Positions 15,429 through 22,270 of a stretch of DNA of 22,270 nt are shown one piece after another. Where the stretch lies: assembly GCA_910586905.1 (NCBI GenBank), contig CAJUIV010000024.1:1-22270 (forward strand). The letters are read 5' to 3'. Source of the stretch: an uncultured Christensenellaceae bacterium. GTDB lineage: Bacteria > Bacillota > Clostridia > Christensenellales > CAG-314. The stretch's first letter is position 1; each line of letters starts with the position of its first letter. Made by a program: the position numbers and the translations under genes. Under the pieces are notes generated by a model. It made no database searches. It was given only the letters and a program-made list of their open reading frames with translations, and was not told the DNA's origin.

Positions 15429-15605
15429 ATGAAAACGAAATCAACGATGTACAATCTTATGCGCCGTTCGGAATTTATGGATGACGACGGTATGAACGTC
15501 GAAGAAGCCGAGATTCGCGACGAACGCGCTCCGGCTGAGAAATTTAAAGAAAAATACAAAGAGTTTTATACCGATATAAAAACGAGCGTAAAAGAAGATT
15601 GGTAA
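15429..15605 (+). CDS. Unrecognised small charged protein
   Basis: A 58-aa protein with no family I recognise. It is strongly charged: basic at the start (MKTKSTMYNLMRR), acidic in the middle (FMDDDGMNVEEAEIRDE), then a Lys/Glu-rich stretch likely to be helical (EKFKEKYKEFY), ending in DW. No membrane segment or signal peptide is seen. A longer reading from GTG at 15411 is possible, but AGAAGGA (15415-15421) sits 7 nt before the ATG at 15429 and so selects that start. It lies 24 nt after the preceding small gene. No intrinsic terminator is obvious before the rnf promoter. Confidence 0.6.
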   Translation: MKTKSTMYNLMRRSEFMDDDGMNVEEAEIRDERAPAEKFKEKYKEFYTDIKTSVKEDW

Positions 15606-15716
15606 AAACGTTCATCAAAGAGTTTTGTAATATAGAACACGCATTACTAATTTTAATAAAAAGTCGTATGCTTGTACGTTTTTCTTAAACATAACTTAAT
15701 AAGAACAAACAATCGT

Positions 15717-15745
15717 TTTACAAGTATTTTATTATGTGATATAAT
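15717..15745 (+). promoter_or_regulatory. Promoter of the rnf operon
   Basis: TTTACA (15717-15722) and a perfect TATAAT (15740-15745) are 17 bp apart, and TGA immediately before the -10 makes it an extended -10 (TGnTATAAT). It is the best -10 in the window, consistent with high expression of a main energy-conserving complex. Confidence 0.8.
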
Positions 15746-15771
15746 ATCAAATTGGTTAGATATTATAACTT

Positions 15772-15792
15772 CATACGTTCAAAAAACGTATG
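15772..15792 (+). promoter_or_regulatory. Hairpin in the rnf leader
   Basis: CATACGTT (15772-15779) pairs perfectly with AACGTATG (15785-15792) around CAAAA. It lies between the promoter and the rnfC ribosome binding site GAGGAG (15808-15813), and no T run follows. It may stabilise the messenger's 5' end or bind a regulator; this is inference. Confidence 0.4.
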
Positions 15793-15824
15793 GTACAAAA
15801 ATTAAATGAGGAGTATTCGCATTT

Positions 15825-17141
15825 ATGAAAACATTTAAAGGCGGTTTTCACGTGCCTGATAACAAGGAACTGACGGCGACGGCGGCTATCGAGCAGATGC
15901 CCGTAGTGCCGGATTATTTCGTTTCGTTGTCTCAGCACATCGGTAAACCGGCAGAACCTGTAGTAAATGTCGGCGATACGGTAAAGGAAGGACAGTTGAT
16001 AGCCAAAGCCTCGTCTTTTGTTTCGGCTAATATCCATTCTCCCGTTTGCGGCGACGTTGTCGGTATCGAAAAGCGTAAAAACGCTCAAGGCGCCACGGTG
16101 GATTATATCCATATCAAATCCAACGGTAAACAAGACGCGGCTTTGCTTAAAAAGTTGGATAATCCGACTCGCGAACAAATCGTCGAACGCGTTGCGGAAG
16201 CCGGTATAGTCGGAATGGGCGGAGCGGGATTTCCTACTGCGGTAAAAATTCAGCCTAAAGACGCAGTTGATTGTCTTATTATTAACGCGGCGGAGTGCGA
16301 GCCGTATCTTAACTGCGACAATCGTTTGATGATTGAAAAAACACGCGAGTTTATCGAAGGCGTAAAACTGCTTGCTAAAGCTATAGATGTAAACCAAATT
16401 TATATCGGACTAGAAGCAAACAAAATGGAAGCGTACTCGGCTCTTGTCGCTTTGGACGGCGTTGTCGGCGAAGAGATGCCCAAGCAGGAAGGCGATATCG
16501 TAGTGGTGCTGCTCAAAAAGAAATATCCGCAAGGCGCAGAAAAAACTCTTATAAAGGCTTGCGTCAATCGCGAAGTACCTGTCGGAGGTCTGCCTTCCGC
16601 CGTCGGATGTATCGTTAATAACGTAGGAACCGCTTACGCAACGTACGATGCGGTTGTAAACGGCGTTCCTCTTTACAAACGTCTTATGACCGTATCCGGA
16701 AGAGGAGTTCGCAACCCTAAGAATATCGAAGTGCGTATAGGTACTCCTTTATCCGCTATAGTGGATTTTTGCGGAGAGTTGACGGAAGATACAGTCAAAC
16801 TCGTTTCGGGAGGTCCTATGATGGGATTTTCTCTTGCGGATTTGGATGTTGCGACTACCAAAACGGACAGCGGTTTCTTGGCTCTCACCGATAAGGAAGC
16901 GAGTACCGTTTTGCCTACTCCCTGTATAAACTGCGGACGCTGCGCAAACGTTTGTCCTATGAAACTTATGCCTATGTACATCGATTTTTACGCTACGGTG
17001 GGCGATTACGACAAAGCTGTTAAAATCGGCGGAGCTATGAACTGTTTCGAATGCGGAACCTGTGCATACGTATGCCCTGCAAAAAGACCTATAGTACAGA
17101 GCGTAAGGCTTACAAAATCTAAAATGAAGGAGAAAAAGTAA
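15825..17141 (+). CDS. rnfC: Rnf electron transport complex subunit C
   Basis: The peripheral, cytoplasmic subunit of the Rnf complex, thought to pass electrons to NAD+. 438 aa, normal for the family. It contains GMGGAGFPTAVKI and NAAECEPYLNCDNR, the NADH/FMN-binding type region also found in NuoF-like proteins. An SLBB-like domain follows. Two ferredoxin-type motifs are C367-x2-C370-x2-C373-x3-C377 and C407-x2-C410-x2-C413-x3-C417, both followed by Pro, for two [4Fe-4S] clusters. It is the first gene of a six-gene operon with one promoter. The ribosome binding site GAGGAG is 11 nt before the ATG, and only 1 nt separates the stop codon from rnfD. Confidence 0.96.
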   Translation: MKTFKGGFHVPDNKELTATAAIEQMPVVPDYFVSLSQHIGKPAEPVVNVGDTVKEGQLIAKASSFVSANIHSPVCGDVVGIEKRKNAQGATVDYIHIKSNGKQDAALLKKLDNPTREQIVERVAEAGIVGMGGAGFPTAVKIQPKDAVDCLIINAAECEPYLNCDNRLMIEKTREFIEGVKLLAKAIDVNQIYIGLEANKMEAYSALVALDGVVGEEMPKQEGDIVVVLLKKKYPQGAEKTLIKACVNREVPVGGLPSAVGCIVNNVGTAYATYDAVVNGVPLYKRLMTVSGRGVRNPKNIEVRIGTPLSAIVDFCGELTEDTVKLVSGGPMMGFSLADLDVATTKTDSGFLALTDKEASTVLPTPCINCGRCANVCPMKLMPMYIDFYATVGDYDKAVKIGGAMNCFECGTCAYVCPAKRPIVQSVRLTKSKMKEKK

Positions 17142-17142
17142 T

Positions 17143-18225
17143 ATGTCAAAATACGTATATTCCAGTTCTCCGCACGTAAAATCTCCTCGTACGACCAAGC
17201 AAATAATGATTGACGTTTGTATTGCGTTACTGCCCGCGTGCATAGCAGGCTGTGTTTTGCTCGGTCTTGCCGAAGCGCGTTTGGGATGGCTTTCGTTAAT
17301 GGTATTGGCGTTGGCATCGTTATCTGCGGTTGCGTCGGAATTTATATTTTTGCTTTGCTGCAAAAAGAAATTTACCGAAATTCTTAAACAGTTCGATTTT
17401 TCGTCTCTTGTTACGGGGCTGCTTGTCGGTATGAATATGTACGCTACTTCCAAGTGGTACGCAGTTATTCTTGCCAGTGTGTTCGCCGTTATAATCGTAA
17501 AAATGTTATTCGGCGGTACTGGTAAAAATATCGTCAACCCCGCTATCGCAGGAAGAATATTTGCGTTTATCGCTTTCGGAGCGGCATTCGGCGGCGTTAT
17601 GTCGTTCGACAAAAAAGTGTTCGGCATCCAAGCGGGATTCGTTCAAACTGGCGCAACTCCTTTGCAAACGTTGTTCGACCCCGAAAAAACGAGTACGCTT
17701 AGCAATTTGGATTTGCTTATCGGTACGGGCGTTCCGGGATGTATAGGAGAAATCTGTAAACTCGCTCTTATTGCCGGAGGCGTTTATCTGGTTGTTCGCG
17801 GAGTTCTTAATTTCCGCTGGCCGCTTGTATACATACTTACTACCGGCGTTGTATCCGTACTTATTTTTTGGATTGATAGCTGTTTTAAAAACGGACAGTT
17901 CGTCGGCGCGTTGATGGGCAGTAAATTCGTTCCCGCTTTAAAAACCTTCCTTCCGTCGATTTTATCCGGCGGCTTGATTTTAGGCGCTATATTTATGGCT
18001 ACGGATTACGTAACCACTCCCAATACTAAACTCGGTAATTATATTTATTTTGTGTTGCTGGGTATTTTGACGGCAGTACTGCGCAAGGCGGTTAAAGGCG
18101 AGGCCGTTTCGTTTGCAATATTGCTTATGAATCTGCTCGTTCCTTTATTCGATTTGTATATTCGCCGTAAACCTTTCGGTTACGTAAAACCGGTAAAAGA
18201 AAAGAAAGTCAAGGAGGCAAAATAA
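17143..18225 (+). CDS. rnfD: Rnf electron transport complex subunit D
   Basis: A membrane subunit of the NqrB/RnfD family carrying covalently bound FMN. 360 aa with about nine or ten hydrophobic segments, close to the usual length. The flavinylation motif TGAT spans residues 169-172 (context FVQTGATPLQTLF), with T172 as expected acceptor of FMN through a phosphoester bond made by the flavin transferase ApbE, which is not in this window. Also typical are the SSPHVKSPRTT start, the GNMYATSKWY-like segment (VGMNMYATSKWY) and GKNIVNPAIAGRIFAF. The C-terminus is a basic tail. AAGGAG precedes the start, and rnfG begins 1 nt after the stop. Confidence 0.96.
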   Translation: MSKYVYSSSPHVKSPRTTKQIMIDVCIALLPACIAGCVLLGLAEARLGWLSLMVLALASLSAVASEFIFLLCCKKKFTEILKQFDFSSLVTGLLVGMNMYATSKWYAVILASVFAVIIVKMLFGGTGKNIVNPAIAGRIFAFIAFGAAFGGVMSFDKKVFGIQAGFVQTGATPLQTLFDPEKTSTLSNLDLLIGTGVPGCIGEICKLALIAGGVYLVVRGVLNFRWPLVYILTTGVVSVLIFWIDSCFKNGQFVGALMGSKFVPALKTFLPSILSGGLILGAIFMATDYVTTPNTKLGNYIYFVLLGILTAVLRKAVKGEAVSFAILLMNLLVPLFDLYIRRKPFGYVKPVKEKKVKEAK

Positions 18226-18226
18226 A

Positions 18227-19612
18227 ATGTCGAAAGAAGTAAAAAACGACGTTGTAGAAACGAACGAGAAAACAGCCTCCGCCGAAAAGGCAATGAAGAA
18301 AGGCACTGTTATTCAAGCGGTGAAAGCAATCGCCGTACTTGTGATAATATGCCTTGTATGCGGAATTTTACTGGCGCTTTGTAACGACCTTTTGTACGTT
18401 TCCGACGACGTCAAGTTCGACAGAGCGATGCAAAAGATTTATCCTAATTTTAAAAAGGCCGACGATTCTCCCGCTCTGGATACTGCAAACGCCAAAACTC
18501 CTTACGGAGAAGTGTTGGATTTGGTAAAGTCGTCCGACGGAGCGTACATTTTAACTGCTAAGAGCAGTAATATAGGTTTCAGTAACGGCACGGTAACCGT
18601 TTACGTTGCCGTAAGCGGCGGAGAAAACCCTACCGTTGCCGGTTGGTCAATTAAGGAAAACGTAGGGCAGTCGTTTATCGGCAATATATCCGAAAAACAT
18701 CAAAAGACTTGGTTTATAGGTCAATCTATCACGGTAGTAAATCCGGAAAATCCCGAAGGTTCGGGACTTGGCAGCGGTGCGACGCATACGGAAAATGCCA
18801 TCGGTTACGCTATTAACGCAGCTGCTTATTACTGCATTAACGTATTAAAATTGGTATCGACTCCCGAAAGCGAAGCGAAAGACGCTCTAGTTGCATTGCT
18901 CGGAACGGAATACGACGGTTACGGTTTCGTTGCCGTAAACGACGCTGAGTATCTGGAAGCGTGCAAAGTAGGAGATAAAGAATTGTCGTTCTATTTCGAA
19001 GGAACCAAGGCGGATTCCGACCCTCTTGCGGCATACGTTTACGGCGAAGACGACGCCAGACAAATAGTAGTAGTCAAGGACGGTATTACTCACGCTGAAA
19101 GATTGGAAGAAGCGGCTGTAGTTAAAAAGAGCGAAGGCATTGACGAAGAACTGGTTGCCAAAGCTCAGTCGAGAAGTTACTTCGAATATCAAATTCAAAA
19201 GTCTCACGCAGGTTTCGAGTTTGCCGGTATGGGCGAAGTGAACGAGGAATTTGCAACGGCGGAAAAGGGTACTGTAAATAAAATTTACTTGTCAACCGAC
19301 GGCGCAATTATCGTAGAAGCGACGGGTAACGGCGGATTTATGAACGGTACCGTAACGATTAACGTAATAATTGCCGATAGAGAAATAAAGGGTTGGTCGA
19401 TTGTTTCCAACACTGAACAATCTTATATCAGTAACATTATCAATTCTACGCAAGCTTCTACTTGGTACGTGGGAAGCAGCATAGACGGAGCTTTAGAGCT
19501 TGGCGACAACAAGGTAACCGGTACGACAATGTCCAGTACGGCGATAAATAACGCTGTCAATACGGCTTGCTACTACGCAAGAAACACTTTGCCGCAAGGA
19601 GGTGCTGAATAA
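18227..19612 (+). CDS. rnfG: Rnf subunit G with duplicated FMN_bind domain
   Basis: The membrane-anchored flavoprotein subunit facing the outside of the cell. It has a short charged N-terminus, one membrane helix (about residues 34-52), then the soluble part. At 461 aa it is roughly twice the usual RnfG. Two related FMN_bind-like repeats are visible, about residues 105-203 and 359-451. Paired segments include GWSIKENVGQSFIGNI with GWSIVSNTEQSYISNI, and TWFIGQSI with TWYVGSSI. Repeat 1 has the flavinylation motif SGAT (183-186) but lacks the usual S-S after it. Repeat 2 has TGTT (431-434) followed by MSSTAI, which keeps the S-S but changes A to T. About 150 residues of unassigned sequence link them. 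AAGGAGG precedes the start, and the stop overlaps rnfE by 1 nt. Confidence 0.9.
   Translation: MSKEVKNDVVETNEKTASAEKAMKKGTVIQAVKAIAVLVIICLVCGILLALCNDLLYVSDDVKFDRAMQKIYPNFKKADDSPALDTANAKTPYGEVLDLVKSSDGAYILTAKSSNIGFSNGTVTVYVAVSGGENPTVAGWSIKENVGQSFIGNISEKHQKTWFIGQSITVVNPENPEGSGLGSGATHTENAIGYAINAAAYYCINVLKLVSTPESEAKDALVALLGTEYDGYGFVAVNDAEYLEACKVGDKELSFYFEGTKADSDPLAAYVYGEDDARQIVVVKDGITHAERLEEAAVVKKSEGIDEELVAKAQSRSYFEYQIQKSHAGFEFAGMGEVNEEFATAEKGTVNKIYLSTDGAIIVEATGNGGFMNGTVTINVIIADREIKGWSIVSNTEQSYISNIINSTQASTWYVGSSIDGALELGDNKVTGTTMSSTAINNAVNTACYYARNTLPQGGAE
18539..18835 (+). repeat. First FMN_bind-like repeat in rnfG
   Basis: Codes for residues 105-203. It begins with GAYILTA, followed by GFSNGTVTVYVAV and GWSI (from 139), and ends with SGATHTENAIGYAINAAAYY. 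T186 is the likely FMN acceptor. The repeat is related to the second one by an offset of about 250 residues at the protein level. Confidence 0.8.
19301..19579 (+). repeat. Second FMN_bind-like repeat in rnfG
   Basis: Codes for residues 359-451. It begins with GAIIVEA, followed by GFMNGTVTINVII and GWSI (from 389), and ends with TGTTMSSTAINNAVNTACYY. T434 would be the acceptor if the altered motif TGTT can still be flavinylated. Confidence 0.8.
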
Positions 19613-20286
19613 TGAAAAAAGAAAGATTTTCGCAAATCGCTCTTGACGGTTTAGTCAGACAAAATCCCACTTTCCGTTTGGTTTTGGGTACGTGTCCTAC
19701 GCTTGCTATAACAATATCGGCAATTAACAGCTTCGGCATGGGTATGGCGGTACTGTTCGTATTGGTGTGCAGTAACGTAATTATTTCGTTGCTCCGTAAC
19801 GTGATTCCCGACAGAGTTCGTATTCCGTGCTTTATCGTAATTATCGCAACTTTTGTTACAATCGTAAGTATGTTTATGGAAGCGTTTTTGCCCGATTTAT
19901 TCAACAGTTTGGGAGTGTTCCTGGCATTGATAGTCGTAAACTGCATAATTCTTGGCAGAGCGGAAAGTTTCGCTTCGCATAATCCCGTAGGCGCTTCGGC
20001 GCTCGACGGATTGTTTATGGGACTTGGCTTTACCGTTTCAGTAACACTGATAGCAATTGTCCGCGAATTGTTGGGAAGCGCGTCTTTCTTCGGAATCGAA
20101 TTATGGGACGCATCTAAATTTTCGATAAAGTTCTTTACTTCTTCAGCGGGAGCGTTTTTAACGTACGGATTGTTTATCGCAATCTTTAACGTGTGCTACA
20201 ACGCTGTAGAAAGAAAATTAAAACATAATCGCGCGCATAAAATGCTGAAACCCGTAACGGCAGAGACAGCAAAGGAGGCTGAGTAA
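19612..20286 (+). CDS. rnfE: Rnf electron transport complex subunit E
   Basis: One of the two homologous six-helix membrane subunits forming the core of the ion channel of Rnf. 224 aa. It opens with QIALDGLVRQNPTFRLVLG and has the conserved intramembrane cysteines C28 (GTCPTLA) and C111 (VVNCIILGRAESFA). By homology with NqrD/NqrE, these and the pair in RnfA hold a [2Fe-2S] cluster inside the membrane. The C-terminus is a short basic and acidic tail. AAGGAGGTG upstream is a near-perfect ribosome binding site, and the start overlaps the rnfG stop by 1 nt. rnfA begins 1 nt after the stop. Confidence 0.96.
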   Translation: MKKERFSQIALDGLVRQNPTFRLVLGTCPTLAITISAINSFGMGMAVLFVLVCSNVIISLLRNVIPDRVRIPCFIVIIATFVTIVSMFMEAFLPDLFNSLGVFLALIVVNCIILGRAESFASHNPVGASALDGLFMGLGFTVSVTLIAIVRELLGSASFFGIELWDASKFSIKFFTSSAGAFLTYGLFIAIFNVCYNAVERKLKHNRAHKMLKPVTAETAKEAE

Positions 20287-20287
20287 T

Positions 20288-20929
20288 ATGGACGTATTAG
20301 GTATCATTTTCTCGGCGTTATTCGCCAATAACTTTGTACTTGCTCAATTTTTGGGGATTTGTCCGTTTTTAGGCGTTTCCAAAAAGCCTGGCTCGGCTCT
20401 CGGTATGGGTCTTGCAGTAACTGCTGTTATGGTTATTACCTGCGCGGTTACGTACCCGATTTATACGTTTGTGCTGTTGCCGTTAGGTTTGAAATATCTT
20501 AACATTATCGTTTTCATACTTGTTATCGCATCGTTGGTGCAGATGTTGGAAATGATATTGAAAAAATTTACTCCGGGCTTATATTCTTCTTTGGGAATTT
20601 ATCTTCCTTTGGTAACTACAAACTGCGCTATTCTCGGTATCGCCAAACTTGTAACAGCCGAAGCCGCCGCAGGACTTGCCAATTTTTCTACAAATATGGT
20701 AGTGTTCGGCAAACTTGTTAAAATCAATATGGCTATGTCGTTCGGAGAAGCGGTGTTATCCGGTTTGTTCTACGGACTTGGCTTTACTCTTGCAATCGTG
20801 TTGCTTTCCGGTCTTCGCCAAAAGGTTGACAGACTTAACGTTGCAAAATCGTTGCGCGGATTTCCTATGACTATGATTACGGCTTGCTTTATGGCAATGG
20901 CGTTCTACGTCTTTACGTTGATTGGATAG
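20288..20929 (+). CDS. rnfA: Rnf electron transport complex subunit A
   Basis: The second six-helix core subunit, inverted in topology relative to RnfE. 213 aa; it is somewhat longer than the 190-200 aa common for the family, because of the final helix region. It has LFANNFVLAQFLGICPFLG with C25 and LVTTNCAILGIA with C113, the intramembrane cysteines that pair with those of RnfE. GLFYGLGFTLAIVLLSGLR is the conserved later helix, and the following basic loop ends in the last helix (MITACFMAMAFYVFTLIG). AAGGAGG lies before the start. rnfB follows 11 nt downstream, its ribosome binding site GGGAGG overlapping the last base of the rnfA stop codon. Confidence 0.96.
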   Translation: MDVLGIIFSALFANNFVLAQFLGICPFLGVSKKPGSALGMGLAVTAVMVITCAVTYPIYTFVLLPLGLKYLNIIVFILVIASLVQMLEMILKKFTPGLYSSLGIYLPLVTTNCAILGIAKLVTAEAAAGLANFSTNMVVFGKLVKINMAMSFGEAVLSGLFYGLGFTLAIVLLSGLRQKVDRLNVAKSLRGFPMTMITACFMAMAFYVFTLIG

Positions 20930-20940
20930 GGAGGTAGACT

Positions 20941-21843
20941 ATGAAATTACTATTGTTATTTGCAGGTATAGGCCGCGATATTCAATGGACAACGTTTGGT
21001 ATCGCCGTCGCTATAATGGCTGGCGTGGCTTTATTGATGGCGTTATGCATAATTCTTATTTCGCGTTTTTGTACCGTAAAAGAAGATCCTCGTATCAAAG
21101 AAGTCGAACAGCGTTTAGCCGGCGCAAACTGCGGCGCGTGCGGACATCCCGGTTGTTCGGGTTTTGCAAAAGCGCTTGTCGAAGGTACTGCGACGCTCGA
21201 TTCCTGCGGTCAAACAAACAAGGAAGCGCAAATCGAGATTTCCAATATTCTCGGTATCGCATACGACGGAAATGCAGAACCTACTATTGCGGTCGTGGCT
21301 TGCTGCGGCGGAAGTCAATGCGACGATAAGTACGCTTACCAAGGTTACGGAAACTGCGTCAACCAAAATATGCTTGCCGGCGGACGCAAAGCATGCGAAG
21401 TAGGTTGCATGGGCAGCGGAAGCTGCGTAGATGCCTGTCCTTATATGGCGATAGAGTGTTTTGACGGCTACGCTCACGTAGATCCCGAGCTTTGCCGTTC
21501 TTGCGGACTTTGTATTCAAACTTGTCCCAAGCGTCTTATAAAACGCGTTCCAAAATCGGCAACGGTGTACGTTGCGTGCTCGACCGAATGCCGCGGTAAA
21601 GACGTTATGACAAAATGCAAGGCGGGCTGTATCGCTTGCGGTAAGTGCGAAAGAACGTGTCCCAGCGGCGCGATTCACCTTGTAAACAATATTCCTATAA
21701 TAGATTACAGCAAATGTACTCATTGCGGAAAATGCCTTGAAGCGTGTCCCAGAAATTGTATCAAGTACGTTCATCCCGCAGACAAGCCGAACAAAACCGT
21801 AACAAAAGTCGAACCTAAGACTGAAGTTAAAAAGGAATCTTAG
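20941..21843 (+). CDS. rnfB: Rnf electron transport complex subunit B
   Basis: The electron-entry subunit, which takes electrons from reduced ferredoxin in the cytoplasm. 300 aa. A hydrophobic N-terminal helix (about residues 18-42) anchors it. Then comes the [4Fe-4S] domain with C64, C67, C72 and C89 (NCGACGHPGCSGFAKA). It continues with CCGGSQCDDKYAYQG, a cysteine-rich stretch typical of clostridial RnfB, and then ferredoxin-like motifs: GSGSCVDACP, CRSCGLCIQTCP, CIACGKCERTCP and CTHCGKCLEACP. This predicts several [4Fe-4S] clusters forming a wire from ferredoxin to the membrane part. It ends with a hydrophilic Lys/Glu tail, and the operon terminator lies just after the stop. Confidence 0.96.
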   Translation: MKLLLLFAGIGRDIQWTTFGIAVAIMAGVALLMALCIILISRFCTVKEDPRIKEVEQRLAGANCGACGHPGCSGFAKALVEGTATLDSCGQTNKEAQIEISNILGIAYDGNAEPTIAVVACCGGSQCDDKYAYQGYGNCVNQNMLAGGRKACEVGCMGSGSCVDACPYMAIECFDGYAHVDPELCRSCGLCIQTCPKRLIKRVPKSATVYVACSTECRGKDVMTKCKAGCIACGKCERTCPSGAIHLVNNIPIIDYSKCTHCGKCLEACPRNCIKYVHPADKPNKTVTKVEPKTEVKKES

Positions 21844-21850
21844 TAATATA

Positions 21851-21882
21851 AAAAATCCGTACGCAATCGCGTGCGGATTTTT
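21851..21882. terminator. Terminator of the rnf operon
   Basis: AAAAATCCGTACGC (21851-21864) pairs with GCGTGCGGATTTTT (21869-21882) around an AATC loop, with one G-U pair in the stem. It begins 8 nt after the rnfB stop codon. Confidence 0.9.
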
Positions 21883-22270
21883 GATGTTTTAAATCTAACT
21901 GAGCATGCGAACGGTTTGATGTTTCTTTTTATCATATTATAGCTTTTAAAATATTTATCAACGATTAGACTGTAAGTTTCGGTAAGAATGGAAAATCTGA
22001 CGACTCAGATAGCAAAAAATTTATAAAAGATAAAATAATACGTTTTGAATCGGCGTAGCTAAACGGCAATTAACTACAATTACTAAGCTTCGTGTTCTAC
22101 TATTAAATATGCTTAAAGGATAAGCGTGATTTGCGCATATGGGAGCAATTGCGTTACTCTTTTGCTATTCGAAAATCGACGGATACTGCAAGCGTGTTTG
22201 AACATTTTAATTTATAGAGTATTAAATATTTATTTGCGATTATAATTTTAAATTGTGTATTGATTTTACT
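21883..22270. other. Right-end intergenic stretch without a recognised gene
   Basis: About 390 bases of AT-rich DNA to the window edge. Only frames of around 20-30 codons are present, without ribosome binding sites. A small perfect hairpin ATCTGA-CGAC-TCAGAT lies at 21995-22010. On the minus strand it is followed by only four T, so it is a weak terminator candidate for a gene coming from the right. A possible promoter TTGAAC (22198-22203) with TATTAA (22220-22225) points out of the window. Neither is strong. Confidence 0.5.

Noticed and set aside
15411..15605. GTG at 15411 as the start of the 58-aa small protein
   Set aside because: AGAAGGA lies downstream of that GTG and at ideal distance from the ATG at 15429, so the shorter form is preferred.
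21995..22010. ATCTGA-CGAC-TCAGAT hairpin as a minus-strand terminator
   Set aside because: The stem is only 6 bp and is followed by four T on the minus strand; no minus-strand gene is seen to its right.
22198..22246. Promoter candidates near the right edge (TTGAAC with TATTAA; an isolated TATAAT at 22241)
   Set aside because: Spacing and boxes are poor and no gene start is visible within the window to support them.

Overview
The window suggests a chromosomal segment of a low-GC, Gram-positive anaerobe of the Clostridia. The evidence is the Rnf gene order C-D-G-E-A-B, an ECF-type vitamin transporter subunit next to a type III pantothenate kinase, strong AAGGAGG-type ribosome binding sites, a Firmicutes-type LexA box (GAAC-N4-GTTC) in front of uvrB, and AT-rich intergenic DNA with standard vegetative promoters. 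No marker gene allows a narrower placement. All fifteen recognised genes lie on the + strand, and no RNA gene, CRISPR array or intact mobile element was seen.

Layout. Bases 1-295 hold two hairpins (possibly the end of an IS200-like element), a promoter-like site with a run of nine G in its spacer, and a good promoter for the next operon. 296-2139 is a two-gene ABC-2 exporter (ATPase and permease, overlapping by 1 nt). 2356-3857 is an ECF transporter S component, probably for pantothenate, overlapping coaX by 4 nt and ending in a terminator. 4039-9822 is a nucleotide excision repair cluster, uvrB - GNAT acetyltransferase - uvrA, with a LexA box directly after the -10 of the uvrB promoter. It ends in a strong terminator. 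9931-13033 is polA-coaE, overlapping by 11 nt. 13506-14987 is a CPA2-type cation/proton antiporter with its own promoter and terminator. 15195-15605 holds two small genes, one resembling a clostridial DUF7662-like family and one unrecognised. 15825-21843 is the complete rnfCDGEAB operon with a good promoter and terminator. 21883-22270 shows no convincing gene.

How the genes fit together. Two steps of coenzyme A synthesis are here: coaX (pantothenate to phosphopantothenate, beside its probable uptake subunit) and coaE (the last step). polA can fill the gaps left by excision repair. Rnf couples reduced ferredoxin oxidation by NAD to Na+ or H+ export, and the upstream antiporter could exchange those ions, although it is a separate transcription unit.

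Most of the window is ordinary housekeeping DNA. The observations most worth following are: RnfG, which is about twice the usual length and carries two tandem FMN_bind-like repeats with different flavinylation motifs; the G9 tract between -35 and -10 boxes near the left edge; the LexA box at uvrB and the possible SOS co-regulation of the GNAT gene; a degenerate dispersed palindromic repeat before uvrA; and a small-gene pair in front of rnf. I found no clear evidence for an entirely new system.
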